64,000 nt of DNA from Linyphia triangularis. Lineage: Eukaryota > Arthropoda > Arachnida > Araneae > Linyphiidae. The DNA is taken from the NCBI GenBank assembly GCA_963978545.1, contig OZ021732.1:21559521-21623520 (forward strand), read 5' to 3'. The notes below the pieces were generated by a model. The model saw nothing but the letters and a program-made list of their open reading frames with translations, ran no database searches and was not told the origin of the DNA. The position numbers and the translations under genes are program-made. Within the stretch, counting starts at the first letter, position 1. Every line of letters starts with the position of its first letter. Shown here one piece after another: positions 41,526-56,069 of this stretch.

Positions 41526-43343
41526 TGGTGTTTTCAAATATGTCTACTAAATATCAGTGTTTATTCTAAATTTGATGAATAGAATTATCATAATGTTGAA
41601 GTTAATGAACCATAATGTGATAACCCATTCTTATAAGATGTTAGTTGAATATTTGGTGCAAGATTGGCATAGAGTATTTCGATGATGTTTGGTCTATATG
41701 TGACCCCTCAATTAAGAGTCGATTAAAGAAGGGTATGAGAAAGTGTGATCCTTGGTGTGAAGAGAAGGTAGTAATTAAAATATTTAAATGTTCCCCCTTA
41801 ATTCAAATCCCTTAATTATTTTATCATATTTCAATGAATTTCCAAATTTATTCTAAATTTAATATTAAAGTACAGTTTACCACTACGAAGAAGTTAAAAA
41901 AACATGGTGTGTTAACCCTTTTCTAATAAAAACAGTTGGTTGAGTAATTGGTGTAAGGATAAAATAGAGTAATTGCGATGATATTTGGTATTTGTGTGAC
42001 CCCTCAATTTAAACTATTGATAAATGGTATGTGAAAGTGTGACCCCTGGTTATTTAAAAAAATCCCGATGAAAATTCAAAATTAATTATAAATTTAATGA
42101 ATGAATTAGAATGATCATATCGTAGAAGGTAAAAAATTAATGTGTGATTCCTTTTCTACTTTAAGCGGTCAGTGGAATATATAAGTAAAATTTGAGTAGT
42201 GCATTACGATTAAATTTGGTATATGTGTGACCCTTATATATTCAGAGTCGATTATTTCATGAAGGGTATGAAAGGTGTGACCCCTCAAATTTTCAAAACG
42301 TTTAAAAAAAATTCAACATTGATTGGTTCTTGCATGTAATAAATGGAATAGAATTATCACAACGTTTAAGGTAACGAAATTAGTGTATGAATCCGTTTCT
42401 AATATAAGATATCAGTTAAATAATTGGAGTAAGATATGACAAAGAGTGATACGATGATACTAGATATTTGTGTGACCCCTCAATATAAACTCGATTCCTA
42501 AAAGTTATGTGAAGGTGTGACCCCTGATTGTTTAAAAATATTTCCTTGAAATTTCCGTATTCCTAGTAAAATTTGATGAACGCAGTAGAATTGTCATAAC
42601 TTTGAAGTTAAAGAACCATTATGTGATAACCCATTTTAATATAACTTGTTAGTTGAATAATTGGTGTAAGATCAGAATAGAATATCACGATGATATTTGG
42701 TTATTGTGTGACCCCTCAATTTAAACTATTGATAAATGGTATGTGAAGGTGTGACCCCTGATTATTTAAAAATATTTCAATGAAAATTCGAAATTGGTTC
42801 TAAATTTAATGAATGAAGTAGACTGACCATATCGTAGAAGGTAAAGAAATTAATGTTACGATTAACTTTTGTATATGTGTGACCCTTAAATATTCAGAGT
42901 AGATTATTTCATGAAGGTTATGAGAAGGTATGACCCCTCATTTTTTCAAATATGTCAACGAAGTTACAGTATTTATTCTAAATTTGAACAAAATAGAATT
43001 ATCATAACGTCAAAAGTTAAAGAACCATGGTGTGACCCATTCTAATATAAGTTGTTAGTTGAATAATTGGTGTAAGACCGTTATAGAACGTCATGATGAT
43101 GTTTGGTTTTTGTGTGACCCCTCAATTTAAACTATTGATAAATGGTATGTGAAGGTGTGGCCCCTGATTATTTAAAAATATTTCAATATAAATTCAAAAT
43201 TGATTCTAAATTTAATGAATGAAGTAGAATGACCATATCAAAGAAGGTAAAGAAATTGATGTTACGATTAAATTTGGCATATGTGTGACCCTTATACATT
43301 CAGAGTCGATTATTTGGTAATGGTTATGAGAAGGTGTGACCCC
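41526..43343. repeat. HOR unit 22 (1818 bp, M1 type A)
   Basis: 8-mer with private T at 41596 in M1 (AATGTTGAAG). T at 42683 in M5 (GAATATCACG) is shared with units 17, 26 and 33. It ends CTTATACATTC before a type B unit. Confidence 0.93.
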
Positions 43344-45161
43344 TGATGTTTTCAAATATGTCTTCTAAATAGCAGTGTTTATTCTAAATTTGATGAATAG
43401 AATTATCATAATGTCGAAGTTAATGAACCATAATGTGATAACCCATTCTTATAAGATGTTAGTTGAATATTTGGTGCAAGATTGGCATAGAGTATTTCGA
43501 TGATGTTTGGTCTATATGTGACCCCTCAATTAAGAGTCGATTAAAGAAGGGTATGAGAAAGTGTGATCCTTGGTGTGAAGAGAAGGTAGTAATTAAAATA
43601 TTTAAATGTTCCCCCTTAATTCAAATCCCTTAATTATTTTATCATATTTCAATGAATTTCCAAATTTATTCTAAATTTAATATTAAAGTACAGTTTACCA
43701 CTACGAAGAAGTTAAAAAAACATGGTGTGTTAACCCTTTTCTAATAAAAACAGTTGGTTGAGTAATTGGTGTAAGGATAAAATAGAGTAATTGCGATGAT
43801 ATTTGGTATTTGTGTGACCCCTCAATTTAAACTATTGATAAATGGTATGTGAAAGTGTGACCCCTGGTTATTTAAAAAAATCCCGATGAAAATTCAAAAT
43901 TAATTATAAATTTAATGAATGAATTAGAATGATCATATCGTAGAAGGTAAAAAATTAATGTGTGATTCCTTTTCTACTTTAAGCGGTCAGTGGAATATAT
44001 AAGTAAAATTTGAGTAGTGCATTACGATTAAATTTGGTATATGTGTGACCCTTATATATTCAGAGTCGATTATTTCATGAAGGGTATGAAAGGTGTGACC
44101 CCTCAAATTTTCAAAACGTTTAAAAAAAATTCAACATTGATTGGTTCTTGCATGTAATAAATGGAATAGAATTATCACAACGTTTAAGGTAACGAAATTA
44201 GTGTATGAATCCGTTTCTAATATAAGATATCAGTTAAATAATTGGAGTAAGATATGACAAAGAGTGATACGATGATACTAGATATTTGTGTGACCCCTCA
44301 ATATAAACTCGATTCCTAAAAGTTATGTGAAGGTGTGACCCCTGATTGTTTAAAAATATTTCCTTGAAATTTCCGTATTCCTAGTAAAATTTGATGAACG
44401 CAGTAGAATTGTCATAACTTTGAAGTTAAAGAACCATTATGTGATAACCCATTTTAATATAACTTGTTAGTTGAATAATTGGTGTAAGATCAGAATAGAA
44501 AATCACGATGATATTTGGTTATTGTGTGACCCCTCAATTTAAACTATTGATAAATGGTATGTGAAGGTGTGACCCCTGATTATTTAAAAATATTTCAATG
44601 AAAATTCGAAATTGGTTCTAAATTTAATGAATGAAGTAGACTGACCATATCGTAGAAGGTAAAGAAATTAATGTTACGATTAACTTTTGTATATGTGTGA
44701 CCCTTAAATATTCAGAGTAGATTATTTCATGAAGGTTATGAGAAGGTATGACCCCTCATTTTTTCAAATATGTCAACGAAGTTACAGTATTTATTCTAAA
44801 TTTGAACAAAATAGAATTATCATAACGTCAAAAGTTAAAGAACCATGGTGTGACCCATTCTAATATAAGTTGTTAGTTGAATAATTGGTGTAAGACCGTT
44901 ATAGAACGTCATGATGATGTTTGGTTTTTGTGTGACCCCTCAATTTAAACTATTGATAAATGGTATGTGAAGGTGTGGCCCCTGATTATTTAAAAATATT
45001 TCAATATAAATTCAAAATTGATTCTAAATTTAATGAATGAAGTAGAATGACCATATCAAAGAAGGTAAAGAAATTGATGTTACGATTAAATTTGGCATAT
45101 GTGTGACCCTTATACATTCAGAGTCGATTATTTGGTAATGGTTATGAGAAGGTGTGACCCC
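43344..45161. repeat. HOR unit 23 (1818 bp, M1 type B)
   Basis: Ordinary type B 8-mer with CTTATACATTC at its end; I saw no private change. Confidence 0.93.
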
Positions 45162-46979
45162 TGATGTTTTCAAATATGTCTTCTAAATAGCAGTGTTTAT
45201 TCTAAATTTGATGAATAGAATTATCATAATGTCGAAGTTAATGAACCATAATGTGATAACCCATTCTTATAAGATGTTAGTTGAATATTTGGTGCAAGAT
45301 TGGCATAGAGTTTTTCGATGATGTTTGGTCTATATGTGACCCCTCAATTAAGAGTCGATTAAAGAAGGGTATGAGAAAGTGTGATCCTTGGTGTGAAGAG
45401 AAGGTAGTAATTAAAATATTTAAATGTTCCCCCTTAATTCAAATCCCTTAATTATTTTATCATATTTCAATGAATTTCCAAATTTATTCTAAATTTAATA
45501 TTAAAGTACAGTTTACCACTACGAAGAAGTTAAAAAAACATGGTGTGTTAACCCTTTTCTAATAAAAACAGTTGGTTGAGTAATTGGTGTAAGGATAAAA
45601 TAGAGTAATTGCGATGATATTTGGTATTTGTGTGACCCCTCAATTTAAACTATTGATAAATGGTATGTGAAAGTGTGACCCCTGGTTATTTAAAAAAATC
45701 CCGATGAAAATTCAAAATTAATTATAAATTTAATGAATGAATTAGAATGATCATATCGTAGAAGGTAAAAAATTAATGTGTGATTCCTTTTCTACTTTAA
45801 GCGGTCAGTGGAATATATAAGTAAAATTTGAGTAGTGCATTACGATTAAATTTGGTATATGTGTGACCCTTATATATTCAGAGTCGATTATTTCATGAAG
45901 GGTATGAAAGGTGTGACCCCTCAAATTTTCAAAACGTTTAAAAAAAATTCAACATTGATTGGTTCTTGCATGTAATAAATGGAATAGAATTATCACAACG
46001 TTTAAGGTAACGAAATTAGTGTATGAATCCGTTTCTAATATAAGATATCAGTTAAATAATTGGAGTAAGATATGACAAAGAGTGATACGATGATACTAGA
46101 TATTTGTGTGACCCCTCAATATAAACTCGATTCCTAAAAGTTATGTGAAGGTGTGACCCCTGATTGTTTAAAAATATTTCCTTGAAATTTCCGTATTCCT
46201 AGTAAAATTTGATGAACGCAGTAGAATTGTCATAACGTTGAAGTTAAAGAACCATTATGTGATAACCCATTTTAATATAACTTGTTATTTGAATAATTGG
46301 TGTAAGATCAGAATAGAAAATCACGATGATATTTGGTTATTGTGTGACCCCTCAATTTAAACTATTGATAAATGGTATGTGAAGGTGTGACCCCTGATTA
46401 TTTAAAAATATTTCAATGAAAATTCAAAATTGGTTCTAAATTTAATGAATGAAGTAGACTGACCATATCGTAGAAGGTAAAGAAATTAATGTTACGATTA
46501 ACTTTTGTATATGTGTGACCCTTAAATATTCAGAGTAGATTATTTCATGAAGGTTATGAGAAGGTATGACCCCTCATTTTTTCAAATATGTCAACCAAGT
46601 TACAGTATTTATTCTAAATTTGAACAAAATAGAATTATCATAACGTCAAAAGTTAAAGAACCATGGTGTGACCCATTCTAATATAAGTTGTTAGTTGAAT
46701 AATTGGTGTAAGACCGTTATAGAACGTCATGATGATGTTTGGTTTTTGTGTGACCCCTCAATTTAAACTATTGATAAATGGTATGTGAAGGTGTGGCCCC
46801 TGATTATTTAAAAATATTTCAATATAAATTCAAAATTGATTCTAAATTTAATGAATGAAGTAGAATGACCATATCAAAGAAGGTAAAGAAATTGATGTTA
46901 CGATTAAATTTGGCATATGTGTGACCCTTATATATTCAGAGTCGATTATTTGGTAATGGTTATGAGAAGGTGTGACCCC
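45162..46979. repeat. HOR unit 24 (1818 bp, M1 type B, mosaic)
   Basis: 8-mer with T at 45312 in M1 (GAGTTTTTCG, shared with unit 33), then CATAACGTTGAAG (G at 46237), TTATTTG (T at 46288), TTCAAAATTGG and CAACCAAG (46596). M1 is of one lineage and M5-M8 of another, so it is a recombinant. Confidence 0.93.
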
Positions 46980-48797
46980 TGGTGTTTTCAAATATGTCTA
47001 CTAAATATCAGTGTTTATTCTAAATTTGATGAATAGAATTATCATAATGTCGAAGTTAATGAACCATAATGTGATAACCCATTCTTATAAGATGTTAGTT
47101 GAATATTTGGTGCAAGATTGGCATAGAGTATTTCGATGATGTTTGGTCTATATGTGACCCCTCAATTAAGAGTCGATTAAAGAAGGGTATGAGAAAGTGT
47201 GATCCTTGGTGTGAAGAGAAGGTAGTAATTAAAATATTTAAATGTTCCCCCTTAATTCAAATCCCTTAATTATTTTATCATATTTCAATGAATTTCCAAA
47301 TTTATTCTAAATTTAATATTAAAGTACAGTTTACCACTACGAAGAAGTTAAAAAAACATGGTGTGTTAACCCTTTTCTAATAAAAACAGTTGGTTGAGTA
47401 ATTGGTGTAAGGATAAAATAGAGTAATTGCGATGATATTTGGTATTTGTGTGACCCCTCAATTTAAACTATTGATAAATGGTATGTGAAAGTGTGACCCC
47501 TGGTTATTTAAAAAAATCCCGATGAAAATTCAAAATTAATTATAAATTTAATGAATGAATTAGAATGATCATATCGTAGAAGGTAAAAAATTAATGTGTG
47601 ATTCCTTTTCTACTTTAAGCGGTCAGTGGAATATATAAGTAAAATTTGAGTAGTGCATTACGATTAAATTTGGTATATGTGTGACCCTTATATATTCAGA
47701 GTCGATTATTTCATGAAGGGTATGAAAGGTGTGACCCCTCAAATTTTCAAAACGTTTAAAAAAAATTCAACATTGATTGGTTCTTGCATGTAATAAATGG
47801 AATAGAATTATCACAACGTTTAAGGTAACGAAATTAGTGTATGAATCCGTTTCTAATATAAGATATCAGTTAAATAATTGGAGTAAGATATGACAAAGAG
47901 TGATACGATGATACTAGATATTTGTGTGACCCCTCAATATAAACTCGATTCCTAAAAGTTATGTGAAGGTGTGACCCCTGATTGTTTAAAAATATTTCCT
48001 TGAAATTTCCGTATTCCTAGTAAAATTTGATGAACGCAGTAGAATTGTCATAACTTTGAAGTTAAAGAACCATTATGTGATAACCCATTTTAATATAACT
48101 TGTTAGTTGAATAATTGGTGTAAGATCAGAATAGAAAATCACGATGATATTTGGTTATTGTGTGACCCCTCAATTTAAACTATTGATAAATGGTATGTGA
48201 AGGTGTGACCCCTGATTATTTAAAAATATTTCAATGAAAATTCGAAATTGGTTCTAAATTTAATGAATGAAGTAGACTGACCATATCGTAGAAGGTAAAG
48301 AAATTAATGTTACGATTAACTTTTGTATATGTGTGACCCTTAAATATTCAGAGTAGATTATTTCATGAAGGTTATGAGAAGGTATGACCCCTCATTTTTT
48401 CAAATATGTCAACGAAGTTACAGTATTTATTCTAAATTTGAACAAAATAGAATTATCATAACGTCAAAAGTTAAAGAACCATGGTGTGACCCATTCTAAT
48501 ATAAGTTGTTAGTTGAATAATTGGTGTAAGACCGTTATAGAACGTCATGATGATGTTTGGTTTTTGTGTGACCCCTCAATTTAAACTATTGATAAATGGT
48601 ATGTGAAGGTGTGGCCCCTGATTATTTAAAAATATTTCAATATAAATTCAAAATTGATTCTAAATTTAATGAATGAAGTAGAATGACCATATCAAAGAAG
48701 GTAAAGAAATTGATGTTACGATTAAATTTGGCATATATGTGACCCTTATATATTCAGAGTCGATTATTTGGTAATGGTTATGAGAAGGTGTGACCCC
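46980..48797. repeat. HOR unit 25 (1818 bp, M1 type A)
   Basis: 8-mer sharing A at 48737 in M8 (GCATATATGTG) with unit 3, more than 40 kb away. Both units follow one of the CATAACGTTGAAG haplotype (2 and 24). Confidence 0.93.
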
Positions 48798-50615
48798 TGG
48801 TGTTTTCAAATATGTCTACTAAATATCAGTGTTTATTCTAAATTTGATGAATAGAATTATCATAATGTCGAAGTTAATGAACCATAATGTGATAACCCAT
48901 TCTTATAAGATGTTAGTTGAATATTTGGTGCAAGATTGGCATAGAGTATTTCGATGATGTTTGGTCTATATGTGACCCCTCAATTAAGAGTCGATTAAAG
49001 AAGGGTATGAGAAAGTGTGATCCTTGGTGTGAAGAGAAGGTAGTAATTAAAATATTTAAATGTTCCCCCTTAATTCAAATCCCTTAATTATTTTATCATA
49101 TTTCAATGAATTTCCAAATTTATTCTAAATTTAATATTAAAGTACAGTTTACCACTACGAAGAAGTTAAAAAAACATGGTGTGTTAACCCTTTTCTAATA
49201 AAAACAGTTGGTTGAGTAATTGGTGTAAGGATAAAATAGAGTAATTGCGATGATATTTGGTATTTGTGTGACCCCTCAATTTAAACTATTGATAAATGGT
49301 ATGTGAAAGTGTGACCCCTGGTTATTTAAAAAAATCCCGATGAAAATTCAAAATTAATTATAAATTTAATGAATGAATTAGAATGATCATATCGTAGAAG
49401 GTAAAAAATTAATGTGTGATTCCTTTTCTACTTTAAGCGGTCAGTGGAATATATAAGTAAAATTTGAGTAGTGCATTACGATTAAATTTGGTATATGTGT
49501 GACCCTTATATATTCAGAGTCGATTATTTCATGAAGGGTATGAAAGGTGTGACCCCTCAAATTTTCAAAACGTTTAAAAAAAATTCAACATTGATTGGTT
49601 CTTGCATGTAATAAATGGAATAGAATTATCACAACGTTTAAGGTAACGAAATTAGTGTATGAATCCGTTTCTAATATAAGATATCAGTTAAATAATTGGA
49701 GTAAGATATGACAAAGAGTGATACGATGATACTAGATATTTGTGTGACCCCTCAATATAAACTCGATTCCTAAAAGTTATGTGAAGGTGTGACCCCTGAT
49801 TGTTTAAAAATATTTCCTTGAAATTTCCGTATTCCTAGTAAAATTTGATGAACGCAGTAGAATTGTCATAACTTTGAAGTTAAAGAACCATTATGTGATA
49901 ACCCATTTTAATATAACTTGTTAGTTGAATAATTGGTGTAAGATCAGAATAGAATATCACGATGATATTTGGTTATTGTGTGACCCCTCAATTTAAACTA
50001 TTGATAAATGGTATGTGAAGGTGTGACCCCTGATTATTTAAAAATATTTCAATGAAAATTCGAAATTGGTTCTAAATTTAATGAATGAAGTAGACTGACC
50101 ATATCGTAGAAGGTAAAGAAATTAATGTTACGATTAACTTTTGTATATGTGTGACCCTTAAATATTCAGAGTAGATTATTTCATGAAGGTTATGAGAAGG
50201 TATGACCCCTCATTTTTTCAAATATGTCAACGAAGTTACAGTATTTATTCTAAATTTGAACAAAATAGAATTATCATAACGTCAAAAGTTAAAGAACCAT
50301 GGTGTGACCCATTCTAATATAAGTTGTTAGTTGAATAATTGGTGTAAGACCGTTATAGAACGTCATGATGATGTTTGGTTTTTGTGTGACCCCTCAATTT
50401 AAACTATTGATAAATGGTATGTGAAGGTGTGGCCCCTGATTATTTAAAAATATTTCAATATAAATTCAAAATTGATTCTAAATTTAATGAATGAAGTAGA
50501 ATGACCATATCAAAGAAGGTAAAGAAATTGATGTTACGATTAAATTTGGCATATGTGTGACCCTTATACATTCAGAGTCGATTATTTGGTAATGGTTATG
50601 AGAAGGTGTGACCCC
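48798..50615. repeat. HOR unit 26 (1818 bp, M1 type A)
   Basis: 8-mer with T at 49955 in M5 (GAATATCAC, shared with units 17, 22 and 33). It ends CTTATACATTC before a type B unit. Confidence 0.93.
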
Positions 50616-52433
50616 TGATGTTTTCAAATATGTCTTCTAAATAGCAGTGTTTATTCTAAATTTGATGAATAGAATTATCATAATGTCGAAGTTAATGAAC
50701 CATAATGTGATAACCCATTCTTATAAGATGTTAGTTGAATATTTGGTGCAAGATTGGCATAGAGTATTTCGATGATGTTTGGTCTATATGTGACCCCTCA
50801 ATTAAGAGTCGATTAAAGAAGGGTATGAGAAAGTGTGATCCTTGGTGTGAAGAGAAGGTAGTAATTAAAATATTTAAATGTTCCCCCTTAATTCAAATCC
50901 CTTAATTATTTTATCATATTTCAATGAATTTCCAAATTTATTCTAAATTTAATATTAAAGTACAGTTTACCACTACGAAGAAGTTAAAAAAACATGGTGT
51001 GTTAACCCTTTTCTAATAAAAACAGTTGGTTGAGTAATTGGTGTAAGGATAAAATAGAGTAATTGCGATGATATTTGGTATTTGTGTGACCCCTCAATTT
51101 AAACTATTGATAAATGGTATGTGAAAGTGTGACCCCTGGTTATTTAAAAAAATCCCGATGAAAATTCAAAATTAATTATAAATTTAATGAATGAATTAGA
51201 ATGATCATATCGTAGAAGGTAAAAAATTAATGTGTGATTCCTTTTCTACTTTAAGCGGTCAGTGGAATATATAAGTAAAATTTGAGTAGTGCATTACGAT
51301 TAAATTTGGTATATGTGTGACCCTTATATATTCAGAGTCGATTATTTCATGAAGGGTATGAAAGGTGTGACCCCTCAAATTTTCAAAACGTTTAAAAAAA
51401 ATTCAACATTGATTGGTTCTTGCATGTAATAAATGGAATAGAATTATCACAACGTTTAAGGTAACGAAATTAGTGTATGAATCCGTTTCTAATATAAGAT
51501 ATCAGTTAAATAATTGGAGTAAGATATGACAAAGAGTGATACGATGATACTAGATATTTGTGTGACCCCTCAATATAAACTCGATTCCTAAAAGTTATGT
51601 GAAGGTGTGACCCCTGATTGTTTAAAAATATTTCCTTGAAATTTCCGTATTCCTAGTAAAATTTGATGAACGCAGTAGAATTGTCATAACTTTGAAGTTA
51701 AAGAACCATTATGTGATAACCCATTTTAATATAACTTGTTAGTTGAATAATTGGTGTAAGATCAGAATAGAAAATCACGATGATATTTGGTTATTGTGTG
51801 ACCCCTCAATTTAAACTATTGATAAATGGTATGTGAAGGTGTGACCCCTGATTATTTAAAAATATTTCAATGAAAATTCGAAATTGGTTCTAAATTTAAT
51901 GAATGAAGTAGACTGACCATATCGTAGAAGGTAAAGAAATTAATGTTACGATTAACTTTTGTATATGTGTGACCCTTAAATATTCAGAGTAGATTATTTC
52001 ATGAAGGTTATGAGAAGGTATGACCCCTCATTTTTTCAAATATGTCAACGAAGTTACAGTATTTATTCTAAATTTGAACAAAATAGAATTATCATAACGT
52101 CAAAAGTTAAAGAACCATGGTGTGACCCATTCTAATATAAGTTGTTAGTTGAATAATTGGTGTAAGACCGTTATAGAACGTCATGATGATGTTTGGTTTT
52201 TGTGTGACCCCTCAATTTAAACTATTGATAAATGGTATGTGAAGGTGTGGCCCCTGATTATTTAAAAATATTTCAATATAAATTCAAAATTGATTCTAAA
52301 TTTAATGAATGAAGTAGAATGACCATATCAAAGAAGGTAAAGAAATTGATGTTACGATTAAATTTGGCATATGTGTGACCCTTATACATTCAGAGTCGAT
52401 TATTTGGTAATGGTTATGAGAAGGTGTGACCCC
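50616..52433. repeat. HOR unit 27 (1818 bp, M1 type B)
   Basis: Ordinary type B 8-mer; I saw no private change. Confidence 0.93.
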
Positions 52434-54251
52434 TGATGTTTTCAAATATGTCTTCTAAATAGCAGTGTTTATTCTAAATTTGATGAATAGAATTATCATA
52501 ATGTCGAAGTTAATGAACCATAATGTGATAACCCATTCTTATAAGATGTTAGTTGAATATTTGGTGCAAGATTGGCATAGAGTATTTCGATGATGTTTGG
52601 TCTATATGTGACCCCTCAATTAAGAGTCGATTAAAGAAGGGTATGAGAAAGTGTGATCCTTGGTGTGAAGAGAAGGTAGTAATTAAAATATTTAAATGTT
52701 CCCCCTTAATTCAAATCCCTTAATTATTTTATCATATTTCAATGAATTTCCAAATTTATTCTAAATTTAATATTAAAGTACAGTTTACCACTACGAAGAA
52801 GTTAAAAAAACATGGTGTGTTAACCCTTTTCTAATAAAAACAGTTGGTTGAGTAATTGGTGTAAGGATAAAATAGAGTAATTGCGATGATATTTGGTATT
52901 TGTGTGACCCCTCAATTTAAACTATTGATAAATGGTATGTGAAAGTGTGACCCCTGGTTATTTAAAAAAATCCCGATGAAAATTCAAAATTAATTATAAA
53001 TTTAATGAATGAATTAGAATGATCATATCGTAGAAGGTAAAAAATTAATGTGTGATTCCTTTTCTACTTTAAGCGGTCAGTGGAATATATAAGTAAAATT
53101 TGAGTAGTGCATTTCGATTAAATTTGGTATATGTGTGACCCTTATATATTCAGAGTCGATTATTTCATGAAGGGTATGAAAGGTGTGACCCCTCAAATTT
53201 TCAAAACGTTTAAAAAAAATTCAACATTGATTGGTTCTTGCATGTAATAAATGGAATAGAATTATCACAACGTTTAAGGTAACGAAATTAGTGTATGAAT
53301 CCGTTTCTAATATAAGATATCAGTTAAATAATTGGAGTAAGATATGACAAAGAGTGATACGATGATACTAGATATTTGTGTGACCCCTCAATATAAACTC
53401 GATTCCTAAAAGTTATGTGAAGGTGTGACCCCTGATTGTTTAAAAATATTTCCTTGAAATTTCCGTATTCCTAGTAAAATTTGATGAACGCAGTAGAATT
53501 GTCATAACTTTGAAGTTAAAGAACCATTATGTGATAACCCATTTTAATATAACTTGTTAGTTGAATAATTGGTGTAAGATCAGAATAGAAAATCACGATG
53601 ATATTTGGTTATTGTGTGACCCCTCAATTTAAACTATTGATAAATGGTATGTGAAGGTGTGACCCCTGATTATTTAAAAATATTTCAATGAAAATTCGAA
53701 ATTGGTTCTAAATTTAATGAATGAAGTAGACTGACCATATCGTAGAAGGTAAAGAAATTAATGTTACGATTAACTTTTGTATATGTGTGACCCTTAAATA
53801 TTCAGAGTAGATTATTTCATGAAGGTTATGAGAAGGTATGACCCCTCATTTTTTCAAATATGTCAACGAAGTTACAGTATTTATTCTAAATTTGAACAAA
53901 ATAGAATTATCATAACGTCAAAAGTTAAAGAACCATGGTGTGACCCATTCTAATATAAGTTGTTAGTTGAATAATTGGTGTAAGACCGTTATAGAACGTC
54001 ATGATGATGTTTGGTTTTTGTGTGACCCCTCAATTTAAACTATTGATAAATGGTATGTGAAGGTGTGGCCCCTGATTATTTAAAAATATTTCAATATAAA
54101 TTCAAAATTGATTCTAAATTTAATGAATGAAGTAGAATGACCATATCAAAGAAGGTAAAGAAATTGATGTTACGATTAAATTTGGCATATGTGTGACCCT
54201 TATACATTCAGAGTCGATTATTTGGTAATGGTTATGAGAAGGTGTGACCCC
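52434..54251. repeat. HOR unit 28 (1818 bp, M1 type B)
   Basis: 8-mer with private T at 53114 in M3 (GCATTTCGATT). It ends CTTATACATTC but is followed by a type A M1, which breaks the usual linkage and suggests an exchange at the unit boundary near 54252. Confidence 0.93.
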
Positions 54252-56069
54252 TGGTGTTTTCAAATATGTCTACTAAATATCAGTGTTTATTCTAAATTTG
54301 ATGAATAGAATTATCATAATGTCGAAGTTAATGAACCATAATGTGATAACCCATTCTTATAAGATGTTAGTTGAATATTTGGTGCAAGATTGGCATAGAG
54401 TATTTCGATGATGTTTGGTCTATATGTGACCCCTCAATTAAGAGTCGATTAAAGAAGGGTATGAGAAAGTGTGATCCTTGGTGTGAAGAGAAGGTAGTAA
54501 TTAAAATATTTAAATGTTCCCCCTTAATTCAAATCCCTTAATTATTTTATCATATTTCAATGAATTTCCAAATTTATTCTAAATTTAATATTAAAGTACA
54601 GTTTACCACTACGAAGAAGTTAAAAAAACATGGTGTGTTAACCCTTTTCTAATAAAAACAGTTGGTTGAGTAATTGGTGTAAGGATAAAATAGAGTAATT
54701 GCGATGATATTTGGTATTTGTGTGACCCCTCAATTTAAACTATTGATAAATGGTATGTGAAAGTGTGACCCCTGGTTATTTAAAAAAATCCCGATGAAAA
54801 TTCAAAATTAATTATAAATTTAATGAATGAATTAGAATGATCATATCGTAGAAGGTAAAAAATTAATGTGTGATTCCTTTTCTACTTTAAGCGGTCAGTG
54901 GAATATATAAGTAAAATTTGAGTAGTGCATTACGATTAAATTTGGTATATGTGTGACCCTTATATATTCAGAGTCGATTATTTCATGAAGGGTATGAAAG
55001 GTGTGACCCCTCAAATTTTCAAAACGTTTAAAAAAAATTCAACATTGATTGGTTCTTGCATGTAATAAATGGAATAGAATTATCACAACGTTTAAGGTAA
55101 CGAAATTAGTGTATGAATCCGTTTCTAATATAAGATATCAGTTAAATAATTGGAGTAAGATATGACAAAGAGTGATACGATGATACTAGATATTTGTGTG
55201 ACCCCTCAATATAAACTCGATTCCTAAAAGTTATGTGAAGGTGTGACCCCTGATTGTTTAAAAATATTTCCTTGAAATTTCCGTATTCCTAGTAAAATTT
55301 GATGAACGCAGTAGAATTGTCATAACTTTGAAGTTAAAGAACCATTATGTGATAACCCATTTTAATATAACTTGTTAGTTGAATAATTGGTGTAAGATCA
55401 GAATAGAAAATCACGATGATATTTGGTTATTGTGTGACCCCTCAATTTAAACTATTGATAAATGGTATGTGAAGGTGTGACCCCTGATTATTTAAAAATA
55501 TTTCAATGAAAATTCGAAATTGGTTCTAAATTTAATGAATGAAGTAGACTGACCATATCGTAGAAGGTAAAGAAATTAATGTTACGATTAACTTTTGTAT
55601 ATGTGTGACCCTTAAATATTCAGAGTAGATTATTTCATGAAGGTTATGAGAAGGTATGACCCCTCATTTTTTCAAATATGTCAACGAAGTTACAGTATTT
55701 ATTCTAAATTTGAACAAAATAGAATTATCATAACGTCAAAAGTTAAAGAACCATGGTGTGACCCATTCTAATATAAGTTGTTAGTTGAATAATTGGTGTA
55801 AGACCGTTATAGAACGTCATGATGATGTTTGGTTTTTGTGTGACCCCTCAATTTAAACTATTGATAAATGGTATGTGAAGGTGTGGCCCCTGATTATTTA
55901 AAAATATTTCAATATAAATTCAAAATTGATTCTAAATTTAATGAATGAAGTAGAATGACCATATCAAAGAAGGTAAAGAAATTGATGTTACGATTAAATT
56001 TGGCATATGTGTGACCCTTATACATTCAGAGTCGATTATTTGGTAATGGTTATGAGAAGGTGTGACCCC
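54252..56069. repeat. HOR unit 29 (1818 bp, M1 type A)
   Basis: 8-mer with a type A M1 and an M8 of the CTTATACATTC form, again followed by a type A M1. Units 28 and 29 share this unusual order. Confidence 0.93.
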
